Below are positions 22,893 through 30,888 of a stretch of DNA of 42,783 nt, piece by piece. The notes under the pieces are model-generated. The model ran no database searches. It was given only the letters and a program-made list of their open reading frames with translations, and was not told where the DNA came from. Origin of the DNA: Dehalococcoidales bacterium (GTDB lineage Bacteria; Chloroflexota; Dehalococcoidia; Dehalococcoidales; Fen-1064); assembly GCA_035529395.1 (NCBI GenBank), contig DATKWT010000080.1:1-42783 (forward strand), written 5' to 3'. The position numbers and the translations under genes were made by a program. Each line of letters begins with the position of its first letter. Position 1 is the first letter of the stretch.

Positions 22893-23789
22893 GAGACTGC
22901 AACCGAGTACGCGGCACTCTGCGCACTCCACCTGGCAGGGCTCACAATGGATGGTGACACTGGTACCGGGCAGCCTGGTCTTGATGTCCTCTTCGATGTG
23001 GTCACACATAGCGTGCGCCTCTTCCAGGCTGGCATTCCGGGGCATTACTAGGTGCAGGTCAATGAAGCGCTGGTTCCCTGCCCTCCGACTTCGTATCGCG
23101 TGGAAACCGGCCAGTTGGCCACGGTGCTCGATGATAGTGGCGGTCAGTGTTTTTTCCTCTTCCTCCGGCAGCCGGGCATCAGCCAGCTCGCTTACAGACT
23201 TCCGGATGACATCATAGGCGGACTTGAATATCAGGATAGCAACGCCGAGGGCAATGATAGGGTCAAGAATGGCCAGTCCGGTGAGGCGTATCAACACCAT
23301 CGCCAGCAGGACACCGGCGGCGGAATAGATGTCGGCGGTGATATTGCGGGCAGACGCTTCCAGCGCTAACGACCTGGTGGACCTTGATACCCGGGACAGA
23401 TGACGCGCCAGGAAAATACTGACGACCGTGGAGAAGAGCATAACACCGATGCCGGCCTCAGTCATTTCCACCGTGGCACCGTCTACTATCCGCCTGACTG
23501 CAGAATAGACGATGAAGCCACCGGCGCCGACAATCAGCACCGCCTGTACAATGGCAGCAATACCCTCAATCTTACCGTGACCGAAAGGGTGGTCTTTATC
23601 AGCGGGCATCACGGCAATGCGGACCGCGAAGAGGGTGATAACTACGGCAATCAGGTCAAGGAAGCTGTCTGTCGCCTGGGCGGTAATGCTGATGCTGCCG
23701 GTTACCATCGCCACAATCGCCTTAGCGGCAATCAGGACAATGATAGTCCCGAGGGCGAGTCTGGCAGCACCACTTCTCGTGGAGAACAT
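22881..23789 (-). CDS. Cation diffusion facilitator family metal transporter
   Basis: 302 residues. Six helices in the first ~200 residues; metal-site motif in helix 2 is Asp41-x3-Asp45 (ATDSFLDL). HPFGHGKIEG is the conserved loop. Helix 5 has Asn149-x3-Asp153 (NITADIYS), where zinc transporters of this family have His-x3-Asp. The cytoplasmic domain includes SVSELADARLPEEEEK and FIDLHLVMPRNASLEEAH. The last 21 residues contain five Cys (CEPCQVECAECRVLGC), an unusual extra metal-binding tail. The Asn substitution may change metal choice, for example towards Mn or Fe. Confidence 0.88.
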   Translation of the reverse strand: MFSTRSGAARLALGTIIVLIAAKAIVAMVTGSISITAQATDSFLDLIAVVITLFAVRIAVMPADKDHPFGHGKIEGIAAIVQAVLIVGAGGFIVYSAVRRIVDGATVEMTEAGIGVMLFSTVVSIFLARHLSRVSRSTRSLALEASARNITADIYSAAGVLLAMVLIRLTGLAILDPIIALGVAILIFKSAYDVIRKSVSELADARLPEEEEKTLTATIIEHRGQLAGFHAIRSRRAGNQRFIDLHLVMPRNASLEEAHAMCDHIEEDIKTRLPGTSVTIHCEPCQVECAECRVLGCSLRQY

Positions 23790-23828
23790 ACGGCCTTGTT
23801 CCTCCCCGGGGCGTCCTCCCTCCCGGAC

Positions 23829-24734
23829 CTATCGTGTTGTCAGGGTCGGGCCTTGCACGAAGCCCCGCCACTTCCCCTTGTGCCAGACCGCGAGCAACTG
23901 GGGCGCTACAAAGAGAGAACTATAAGTCCCGGCAATAACACCAATTAGCAGGACCACAGCAAAGTTCTGTATTGATACACCGACAAACAGCACCAGGGCC
24001 ATCACCACCACCAGTGTCGTCAGGCTGGTATTCAACGAGCGGCTCATGGTTTCCACCAGGCTGCTGTTGACTACCACCTCAAAGTCCGGGCTGACTCCCC
24101 GCTGCAGGTTTTCCCGTATCCGGTCAAAGACTACCACGGTATTATTCACGCTGTAACCAATCACGGCGAGTATGCCGGTGATGAACATCAGGTTGATTTC
24201 CCAGCCGAATATGCCGCCGAGGATGGCGAACACTCCGAGCACAATGACGACATCATGAATCAGCGCTATGATGGCACAGGCACCATAGTGCAATGGTCTC
24301 GGCATGCGGCGGAAGGCCCAGGTGAGATAGAGTAGTATCCCTACCGCCGACACGGACACAGCGATACCGGCGGTTCCTGCCGTCTCTTCGGCAATCACCG
24401 GGTCGACACTTTCAAAACCCATCTCTTCAGCAGGTCCGAACTTCTCCTCAAGGCCTTCCCTGAGACTGGTCTTTTCCCCGGCAGTCAACTGAACCGTGTG
24501 GATAACCAAGTCACCCTGCCACTCATCGATCCGGCCGCTGAATCCCAGAGCGGCTAGTTCCTCTTCCGCTTCGGTGGGGTCCACGGCCTGCTCGAAGCTC
24601 AGCGTCGTGATTGAGCCACTGCTGAAGTCTATCCCCGGGTTCAGTCCCAGCACCAGCAGGGCGATGACACTACCTGCAAGGAGAACCGCAGAAATGGCGA
24701 AGAAAACTGGCCTCTTACCGACGATATCAAACAT
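23829..24734 (-). CDS. secF: Protein translocase subunit SecF
   Basis: 301 residues. N-terminal helix, then GLNPGIDFSSGSITTLSFEQ, the periplasmic loop, and five further helices with INLMFITGILAVIGYSVNNTVVVFDRIRENL, the conserved D4/D5 signature of SecD/SecF. With SecD it forms the proton-driven accessory complex that pulls exported proteins from SecYEG. It overlaps the end of secD by eight bases. Confidence 0.95.
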   Translation of the reverse strand: MFDIVGKRPVFFAISAVLLAGSVIALLVLGLNPGIDFSSGSITTLSFEQAVDPTEAEEELAALGFSGRIDEWQGDLVIHTVQLTAGEKTSLREGLEEKFGPAEEMGFESVDPVIAEETAGTAGIAVSVSAVGILLYLTWAFRRMPRPLHYGACAIIALIHDVVIVLGVFAILGGIFGWEINLMFITGILAVIGYSVNNTVVVFDRIRENLQRGVSPDFEVVVNSSLVETMSRSLNTSLTTLVVVMALVLFVGVSIQNFAVVLLIGVIAGTYSSLFVAPQLLAVWHKGKWRGFVQGPTLTTR

Positions 24735-26217
24735 TTTTCTTTCCTGAGTATATGGTGAACAGACGTGTTTGCTTTGCCAGATTGGTTCCTATAAAAAGCC
24801 GCAGCAACGTCCTGGTTGCGACGATGGCCGTAATCATGCTGACTGTCACGCCAATCAGTAGAGTCACACCGAAACCCTGCACCGAGCCGCCGAAGGCAAT
24901 AGACCCACCCACCCAGATGAGAATACCGCAGACAATCATTGTAGTGATATTGCTGTCTCTTATCGCCGTCCAGGCACGGTTGAACCCGGCTTCAGTGGCG
25001 GCACCTAATGCCCGGCCCATCCGGAACTCCTCCTTCATTCGTTCGAAGATGAGCACATTGGCATCCACAGCCATACCAATGGACAGGACGAAACCACCGA
25101 TACCCGCCAGGGTAAGTGTAACCCCCAGCAGCTTAAATAGCGCCAATACTATCGCCCCATAGAAGACTAGGGCCAGGCTGGCCATGAGTCCGGGGATACG
25201 GTAGTACGCAATCATGAAGAGCATCACCAGAACAATGCCAATTAAGCCTGCCCGGACACTGAGGTCAACGAAATCCTCCCCGAGCTTGGGCTTGACCGTC
25301 ATTTCTCCCACTCTGGTAAGTGGTACCGGCAGACGCCCGGCGTTTAACTGCTTGGAAAGTTCCGTGGCTTCCGTCATGCTCAACCCTGTAATGATGCCTC
25401 TATCTGTGATTACCGCCTGGACTCTGGGAGCAATCGGCTGGCCGTCATCACCGAGTAGCGGCTGGTCCCCCTCGAAGATACCCAGTGGCTGATTGCCTAC
25501 CACCAGCCGACCGGTAATTTGCTCGGATAGTTCTATTCCCTCCTCGTTCCACTCAAAGTGCAGCTCTATCTCACCGAACTGTCCGCGGTCGATATAGGTG
25601 TTCTCCTTGAAGTAGCTGCTGTTGAGTGCCTTCTCCTCACCGTTAACCGTGCCCATAGCCGGTACCCACATCCCTATCGTTACCGGCTCTCTTTCCTCTT
25701 CCTCATCAACCGGCTCTTCTACATCGCCTTCACCTTCTTCGGCCTGTTCCTCTTCTCCGCTGTCAACCGGTTCCTCACCTTCCTCAGACGCCTCCTCCTC
25801 AGTCCCCACTTCAACCTCTACTTCCTCACCCCCGACGGGCACCTGTACCCACTCGCGGAACCCAAGTAACGCGGTACGTCCGATGCGTTCCTTCTGGATA
25901 TCGGTAATGTCAGTCCCGGGGAGTTCAACCACTATCTGGTCATCACCGCGTCTGTGGAAGTCAGGCTCGGTGACACCCAGCGGATTGATGCGGTTGGCAA
26001 TAACAGCCAGCACACCGTCCATTATCTCGCCCTCAGTACCCGGCGTCACTCCTGATAAATCGGCCTGGTAGACAAGACGGACGCCCCCCTTAAGGTCAAG
26101 CCCGAACTGGATTCCCTGACGCCCGAACCTTTCTCCCTCGATAGGGAGCAACACCCAGAGGGCCAGAGCGAACACTACTATAATGGTGATGAGAACCCAG
26201 GTGTTTCTTCTGAGCAT
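24727..26217 (-). CDS. secD: Protein translocase subunit SecD
   Basis: 496 residues. The N-terminal helix is followed by FGLDLKGGVRLVYQ (D1). P1 head region PLGVTEPDFHRRGDDQIVVELPG, D4 IGGFVLSIGMAVDANVLIFERMKEE and a C-terminal RND-like helix bundle complete the family pattern. Between residues 130 and 178 lies a highly acidic, Glu-rich insert that should protrude outside the membrane. It begins one base after the stop of the upstream nucleotidyltransferase gene, whose last codons contain its AGAGGA ribosome-binding site. Confidence 0.95.
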   Translation of the reverse strand: MLRRNTWVLITIIVVFALALWVLLPIEGERFGRQGIQFGLDLKGGVRLVYQADLSGVTPGTEGEIMDGVLAVIANRINPLGVTEPDFHRRGDDQIVVELPGTDITDIQKERIGRTALLGFREWVQVPVGGEEVEVEVGTEEEASEEGEEPVDSGEEEQAEEGEGDVEEPVDEEEEREPVTIGMWVPAMGTVNGEEKALNSSYFKENTYIDRGQFGEIELHFEWNEEGIELSEQITGRLVVGNQPLGIFEGDQPLLGDDGQPIAPRVQAVITDRGIITGLSMTEATELSKQLNAGRLPVPLTRVGEMTVKPKLGEDFVDLSVRAGLIGIVLVMLFMIAYYRIPGLMASLALVFYGAIVLALFKLLGVTLTLAGIGGFVLSIGMAVDANVLIFERMKEEFRMGRALGAATEAGFNRAWTAIRDSNITTMIVCGILIWVGGSIAFGGSVQGFGVTLLIGVTVSMITAIVATRTLLRLFIGTNLAKQTRLFTIYSGKKNV

Positions 26218-27780
26218 CTATCCTCTTTCCTCAGTAGACAAATGGCTGCCGACGAATTCCAGTGCTTCCTGTCGTGTGGTTACTTCCCCGGCGGCATGGG
26301 CCTCCCTTACCGCCTCGAGGAGTTTGCCAAGCCTGATTCCAGGACTCATGCCGAAGGTGTTTATCAGGTCATGACCATCTATCAGCTTAACCGGCTGCGG
26401 TCGGCTCTCCTGCTCGAAATGCTGAGCGAGAACGTATTTCACAATATCGATATGCTCCTGCCAGCCAGCCATCTCTAGGTGCGGGCCCCGCGTGGCAAGA
26501 TGGTCAGCCAGGCTAAGGAAGAGTATCTCCATAGCAGCATCCCCGGTATCACGGAAATAACGGTAGACCGCCCGCCGGCTGGGAAGCCCGCCATGACTCA
26601 TCTGCATCGGGCGCAGGTGGTGCAGCACTATTGCTTCCACGAATTTTATCTCCCGGTTGCTGAACCTCAGTCGCTCCAGGACACCGGCAGCTACTGAGGC
26701 CCCCTCTCCGGCGTGCCCCAGAAAGCGCATCCGCCCGTCTTCATCGATGTTTCTGGTCTGCGGCTTGGCAATATCATGCAGTAGTGCCGCCAGCTTCAGG
26801 AGCGACCTTCCGGTGCTCCCGCTGCCGACCTCCGGGCTAAAGTGTGCGGCCAGTTCCGATGACCACGGGACCGTTGCCAAAAGTACATCATCGCCATACT
26901 CCCAGGACCCTTCCTGCAGCAAGAAGTCGACTGCGAGCACGGTCTTCAGAGAATGCTCGAAGATGTCCCAGAAGTGTTCCCTGGGCTGTTCCACTCCTCT
27001 GGCGGCGACCAGTTCCGGAATCAGTGCTGTAAGCAGACACAGACTGTCCAGGTAGACCAGGAAACGCCCACTGCCGGGAACGGCCAGGAGGCGCAGCAGC
27101 TCTTCCCTGATACGTTCCCCGGCAACACCGGCGATGAGGCCGGCATGGTGCTGGACCTGGGCTTCGGTAACGCTATCGATACTGAAGCCAAGCTCGGCAG
27201 CCAGACGCACGGCTCGCAGCAGACGAACGGCATCAGACTCAAAGGCGGCCTCGGAAACACTCCGGATGACACCGCTCTTGATGTCCTCCCGACCACCGAA
27301 GGGGTCCACCAGCCGTACTGCTCGGTCGGTTGTAGTTATCTGGTTGAGTTCAACTGCCATCGCATCTACCGTAAAATCACGTCGTGCCAGGTCCTCCTCG
27401 ATACTACCACGGAATGTGGAGAAATCTACCTGCCACTGGTTTTCGCCCGGGAATACATCACCACCCACCAGTATTATTCGTGCTACCCCGTTTTCTTCAT
27501 CCAGTGTAACAAACCTGCCACCCAGTGCACCAGCCACCACCCGGGCAATCGCCAGCGCATCAGAGGCCACGGCAATGTCGATATCAGCGGTACGACGGTG
27601 CAGTAGTGCGTCACGAACAAAACCGCCCACCAGGTACGCCTGAACCCCCCGCTCGTTAAGAAGGTTGCCCACCGCGCCCAGTAGTGACCCGACCCCGGTA
27701 TCTATTTTGGTATCGAAGAAGCCTTCCTTGACTTCTTCGCCAGACTTCAATCCCATCATCCGGCTATCATTCCTGGTCAA
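26218..27780 (-). CDS. tRNA nucleotidyltransferase / poly(A) polymerase family with HD domain
   Basis: 520 residues. Class II head: YLVGGFVRDALLH, DIDIAVASDA, RRDFTVDAMAVEL, DPFGGREDIKSGVIRSVSE and ESDAVRLLRAVRLAAELGF (template motif EDxxR-like, with Ser-Asp). An HD phosphohydrolase domain follows: LLKLAALLHDIAKPQTR, RFLGHAGEGASVA, VLHHLRP and SLADHLATRG supply its metal ligands. The C-terminus ends with GEVTTRQEALEFV, shared with the first enzyme at 10217-11542. An ATG at 27759 is an alternative start. It heads the operon with secD and secF. Confidence 0.88.
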   Translation of the reverse strand: MTRNDSRMMGLKSGEEVKEGFFDTKIDTGVGSLLGAVGNLLNERGVQAYLVGGFVRDALLHRRTADIDIAVASDALAIARVVAGALGGRFVTLDEENGVARIILVGGDVFPGENQWQVDFSTFRGSIEEDLARRDFTVDAMAVELNQITTTDRAVRLVDPFGGREDIKSGVIRSVSEAAFESDAVRLLRAVRLAAELGFSIDSVTEAQVQHHAGLIAGVAGERIREELLRLLAVPGSGRFLVYLDSLCLLTALIPELVAARGVEQPREHFWDIFEHSLKTVLAVDFLLQEGSWEYGDDVLLATVPWSSELAAHFSPEVGSGSTGRSLLKLAALLHDIAKPQTRNIDEDGRMRFLGHAGEGASVAAGVLERLRFSNREIKFVEAIVLHHLRPMQMSHGGLPSRRAVYRYFRDTGDAAMEILFLSLADHLATRGPHLEMAGWQEHIDIVKYVLAQHFEQESRPQPVKLIDGHDLINTFGMSPGIRLGKLLEAVREAHAAGEVTTRQEALEFVGSHLSTEERG

Positions 27781-27828
27781 CAGGCTACCATGAAGAGTCT
27801 CGCGGCAGCCCGCTCATAATACTTCACC

Positions 27829-27857
27829 ACTATAACCCGAGTTCACCGATTTATCAA
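27829..27857 (-). promoter_or_regulatory. Promoter of the nucleotidyltransferase-secD-secF operon
   Basis: On the minus strand, TTGATA (+ 27852-27857) and TATAGT (+ 27829-27834) with a 17-base spacer. Transcription would start near 27822, about 42 bases before the ATG at 27780. Confidence 0.6.
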
Positions 27858-28063
27858 GTAGGTGTACTGGGCCAATATTACGGTGACATTTCACATAAAT
27901 ACCGCCTATCGTTCCAGGATTAAATTATGGGCCGGAGCGAATAGACAGTGAAGTAATCCAAACAACCGGCAAGATTCCGTGCTACTGACTACAGTTCATC
28001 CAGTCCAAAAAACACCAGGTAAGCCCCCGTGTTGCGTTAAAAGAAACTGTTACCGAAACCATC

Positions 28064-28093
28064 TTGCTTTTACTAAATCGCGTGTGGTATACT
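28064..28093 (+). promoter_or_regulatory. Promoter of the nuo operon
   Basis: TTGCTT (28064-28069), an 18-base spacer and TATACT (28088-28093) preceded by TGG, so also an extended -10. Transcription would start near 28100; GGGGGGT at 28114-28120 is the ribosome-binding site for the TTG at 28126. Confidence 0.6.
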
Positions 28094-28125
28094 CACTGTT
28101 GGCTTGTAACAAAGGGGGGTAACAG

Positions 28126-28497
28126 TTGCTCTCTGATTACGGTTTCGTCGGGCTCTTCATCATCGTTGCCGTTCTTTTTAGTCTCCTTTTAATTATTCTC
28201 CCCGTTGTATTCAGGTACCTCAAGCTAGTCCCTCACCATCCCAACGCTGTCAAGAACGCCACGTTTGAGTGCGGCATGGAAACCATCGGGAAGACGTGGG
28301 TGCAGTTTAACTTCCGCTACTACTTCTATGCCCTGATTTTCCTGGCCCTGGATGTACTCGTTGCGTTTATCTATCCGTGGGCGGTCAACGTGAGGGACCT
28401 CGGGACTTCCGGTTTCACCGCAGTACTTATCTTCATCGCCCTCATTGTTGTTGGCTACCTTTACGCCTGGAGGAAGAGAGTTCTAGAATGGAAGTAA
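28126..28497 (+). CDS. nuoA: NADH-quinone oxidoreductase-like subunit A
   Basis: 123 residues from a TTG start with a strong GGGGGG upstream. Three membrane helices. The loop KNATFECGMETIGKTWVQFNFRYYFYALIFLALDVLVAFIYPWAV is the NuoA signature, with the conserved Cys and the acidic Asp in the second helix. It belongs to the membrane arm near the quinone site. The 3' end overlaps nuoB by ten bases. Confidence 0.93.
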   Translation: MLSDYGFVGLFIIVAVLFSLLLIILPVVFRYLKLVPHHPNAVKNATFECGMETIGKTWVQFNFRYYFYALIFLALDVLVAFIYPWAVNVRDLGTSGFTAVLIFIALIVVGYLYAWRKRVLEWK

Positions 28498-29087
28498 GCA
28501 GAGCCAGGGACTACGTCTATTCGGATTCGGAGCTCGACCAGTCCGAGAGCAAGGTCATTGAAGAACTGAAGGCCGGTGCCACGGAGCCGCTCTCGGACCC
28601 TGATGCCTGGCTGGACGAAGAACTGAGCCAGAATATACTGCTGACAACCGCCGACTGGTTAATCAACTGGGGGCGGCGTTCCTCGCTGTGGCCGGTCATC
28701 TGCTTCCCGGCCTGCTGCGCCTTTGAGTTTATTTCCGTGATGGGCCCCCGTTTCGACATGTCCCGTTTTGGTATGGAAATCCTGCGTGCCTCGCCGCGTC
28801 AGGCAGACGTATTGATTACCGCGGGCACGCTGACCTGGAAGATGGCACCCAACGTAAGACGGATATATAACCAGATGGCGGAGCCGAAATGGGTTATCGC
28901 CATGGGTGCCTGCGGCATCAGCGGCGGTATCTTCCGCTCTTCCTACAACGTAGTACCAGGGTATAATCGTATAATTCCGGTTGATGTCTACGTGCCCGGT
29001 TGCCCGCCGCGTCCCGAAGCCCTGCTGCACGGCATACAGATGCTGCAGGAGAAGATAGCCAAGAGAACCAATATCATCAAGGAATAG
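28488..29087 (+). CDS. nuoB: NADH-quinone oxidoreductase-like subunit B
   Basis: 199 residues from ATG 28488. The N2 [4Fe-4S] cluster ligands are Cys76 and Cys77 (FPACCAFE), Cys142 (GACGISGG) and Cys172 (VPGCPPRPEALL). The first ~45 residues, rich in Asp/Glu/Ser, form an extension beyond the usual NuoB start. A longer in-frame reading from 28377 lies inside nuoA and is rejected. It passes electrons from the last cluster to quinone. Confidence 0.94.
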   Translation: MEVSRARDYVYSDSELDQSESKVIEELKAGATEPLSDPDAWLDEELSQNILLTTADWLINWGRRSSLWPVICFPACCAFEFISVMGPRFDMSRFGMEILRASPRQADVLITAGTLTWKMAPNVRRIYNQMAEPKWVIAMGACGISGGIFRSSYNVVPGYNRIIPVDVYVPGCPPRPEALLHGIQMLQEKIAKRTNIIKE

Positions 29088-29125
29088 CCTGCCGCATACT
29101 AACCTTAGAACGAGGAGGGGAGGCG

Positions 29126-29317
29126 ATGGACAAGTTCAGTGTGGGTGACAGGGCCAGGGTCCTGGATAGGCCGGGTTGGCCCGGAGGATACAAAATCGCC
29201 AATTGGGAAGGCGAAATTGTTGAAGTAAAGGAAGACCCCGCCGATTATGTCATCATGAAGGCGGACAGCACCGGCTACAACATGGCTTTTCCTGAAGCCG
29301 AGCTGGAGAAAATATAA
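29126..29317 (+). CDS. Small SH3-like beta-barrel protein within the nuo operon
   Basis: 63 residues, preceded by GAGGAGGGGAGG. The sequence FSVGDRARVLDRPGWPGGYKIANWEGEIVEVKEDPADYVIMKAD has the look of a small SH3/KOW-like barrel: alternating hydrophobic strands, with Gly/Pro turns. No membrane segment, no Cys. It is not a known complex I subunit. Its position between nuoB and nuoC suggests an assembly or accessory protein, but function is unassigned. Confidence 0.65.
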   Translation: MDKFSVGDRARVLDRPGWPGGYKIANWEGEIVEVKEDPADYVIMKADSTGYNMAFPEAELEKI

Positions 29318-29343
29318 AAAGCACTATCCGATAAGAAAGGCAG

Positions 29344-29784
29344 ATGACTACTTCTCTATCCACCCGGGAGATTGCCGGACAAATTAGCGAACGACTGCCG
29401 GATGCAGTCATTGACGCTGCTGGCACTGCTATTCTCGTTAACAGCAACTCCTTGCTGGATGTGGGCGCCTTTCTCAAGAATACCCCGGGGCTCGATTTCG
29501 ACTACCTGACCACAATCACGGCGGTTGACTACTACCAGTACTTCGAGGTTGTTTACCTGTTCGTTTCCATGGAACACAACCACAGCCTGGTCATTAAAAC
29601 CCGCTGCCAGGGTCGCGACAACCTCACACTGCCGTCACTTGTCGGCCTCTGGCGGAGTGCCGACCACCAGGAACGGGAAATCTACGACCTTATGGGAATT
29701 ACGTTTGAAGGCCACCCGAACATGAAACGTATCGTCCTCTGGTCGGACTTTCAAGGACACCCGCAGCGAAAGGACTTCATGTAG
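29344..29784 (+). CDS. nuoC: NADH-quinone oxidoreductase-like subunit C
   Basis: 146 residues. The 30-kDa subunit pattern is clear: FDYLTTITAVDYYQYFEVVYLFVS, then VGLWRSADHQEREIYDLMGITFEGHPNMKRIVLW and HPQRKDFM at the C-terminus. It is a separate protein, not fused to NuoD as in enterobacteria. It braces the connecting arm next to NuoD. Its stop codon is directly followed by the nuoD ATG. Confidence 0.93.
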   Translation: MTTSLSTREIAGQISERLPDAVIDAAGTAILVNSNSLLDVGAFLKNTPGLDFDYLTTITAVDYYQYFEVVYLFVSMEHNHSLVIKTRCQGRDNLTLPSLVGLWRSADHQEREIYDLMGITFEGHPNMKRIVLWSDFQGHPQRKDFM

Positions 29785-30888
29785 ATGGAACTGAGAACAG
29801 AACCGTTTGTTCTCAATATCGGACCGGTGCATCCGAGTACGCACGGCGTATTCCGGATGAGGGCCACCCTCGACGGAGAGGTCGTTCTTGACCTGGACCC
29901 GGTCTTTGGCTACCTGCACCGGGGCATTGAAAAGCTGGCCGAGGAGCGCACCTATGGCGGGGTTATCCCGCTGACGGACCGCCTCGACTACGTGGCTTCG
30001 ATGACCAACAACCTGGCCTATGTCCTCACCGTGGAGAAGCTGGCCGGTATCTCCGTTCCGGAGCGGGCCGAATACCTCCGGGTCATCATGTCCGAGCTAC
30101 AGCGTATCGCCGCTCACCTGGTATCCGTCGGTTCATTCTTCAACGACTGCGGTGCCTATTTCACCCCGTTCCTCTACATGTACCGCGAACGGGAGAACAT
30201 CTGCGACCTCTTTGACATGGTATGCGGACAGCGCCTGCTCTATAACTACATGCGTATCGGCGGTGTCAGCCAGGACATTCCTGATGAGTTCATGCCAGCG
30301 CTGAAACGCATAATCCCACACATCCGTGGACGTATAGATGAGTATGACCAGTATCTCAAGGAGAATGAGATACTGCTGGCTCGCACCAAGGGCGTGGGCA
30401 TCCTGCCGCGCGACCTCGCAATTAATATCGGCGCCAGTGGGCCGGTGCTTCGCGGCAGCGGAATGAAGTGGGACATACGTAAGGCAGACCCTTACTCCAT
30501 CTACGACCGATTTGAATTCGATATTCCCACCGGTATCCAGGGCGACTGCTACGACCGCTACCGGGTCAGAATAGAAGAGATGAGACAGAGTCTGCGTATC
30601 CTTGAGCAGGCAGTGGCGCAGATACCCGCGGGAGAGGTGCGGGCTGATGTACCCCATCTCATCCGTCCTCCGGTTGGTGAAGCCTATGCCCACGTCGAAG
30701 CACCCACGGGAGAGGTGGGTTTCCATGTGGTGTCTGATGGCTCCATCGCACCGTATCGGTGCCATATCAGGGCACCCAGCCTGATGAATCTGACAGCCTT
30801 GCGTGATATGATAATTGGCTGGAAGATACAGGACCTGATTGTTATTTTTGGGAGTTTTGCTATTACTATGGGTGAGGTTGACAGATAG
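29785..30888 (+). CDS. nuoD: NADH-quinone oxidoreductase-like subunit D
   Basis: 367 residues. GPVHPSTHGVFRMRATLDGE, FGYLHRGIEKLAE, DRLDYVASMTNNLAY (with the quinone-site Tyr/His region upstream at PSTHG), FMVCGQRLLYNYMRIGGV-like segment and the C-terminal FGSFAITMGEVDR define the 49-kDa subunit. It lines the quinone pocket with NuoB. It is homologous to the large subunit of NiFe hydrogenases but lacks their Ni-binding Cys pairs. The stop overlaps the nuoH GTG by one base. Confidence 0.95.
   Translation: MELRTEPFVLNIGPVHPSTHGVFRMRATLDGEVVLDLDPVFGYLHRGIEKLAEERTYGGVIPLTDRLDYVASMTNNLAYVLTVEKLAGISVPERAEYLRVIMSELQRIAAHLVSVGSFFNDCGAYFTPFLYMYRERENICDLFDMVCGQRLLYNYMRIGGVSQDIPDEFMPALKRIIPHIRGRIDEYDQYLKENEILLARTKGVGILPRDLAINIGASGPVLRGSGMKWDIRKADPYSIYDRFEFDIPTGIQGDCYDRYRVRIEEMRQSLRILEQAVAQIPAGEVRADVPHLIRPPVGEAYAHVEAPTGEVGFHVVSDGSIAPYRCHIRAPSLMNLTALRDMIIGWKIQDLIVIFGSFAITMGEVDR

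Larger units (their letters stand above)
27781..28125. other. 345-bp divergent intergenic region between cca-type gene and nuo operon
   Basis: No open frame with a plausible start and ribosome-binding site is seen. The region holds a minus-strand promoter near 27829-27857 and the nuo promoter at 28064-28093. The 200 bases between them are comparatively A+T-rich, without clear repeats or hairpins; regulatory sites may be present but no known consensus is recognised. Confidence 0.6.

Noticed and set aside
27858-28063. Possible small gene or RNA in the cca/nuo intergenic region
   Set aside because: No frame with a start and ribosome-binding site and no convincing conserved RNA fold could be found by eye.
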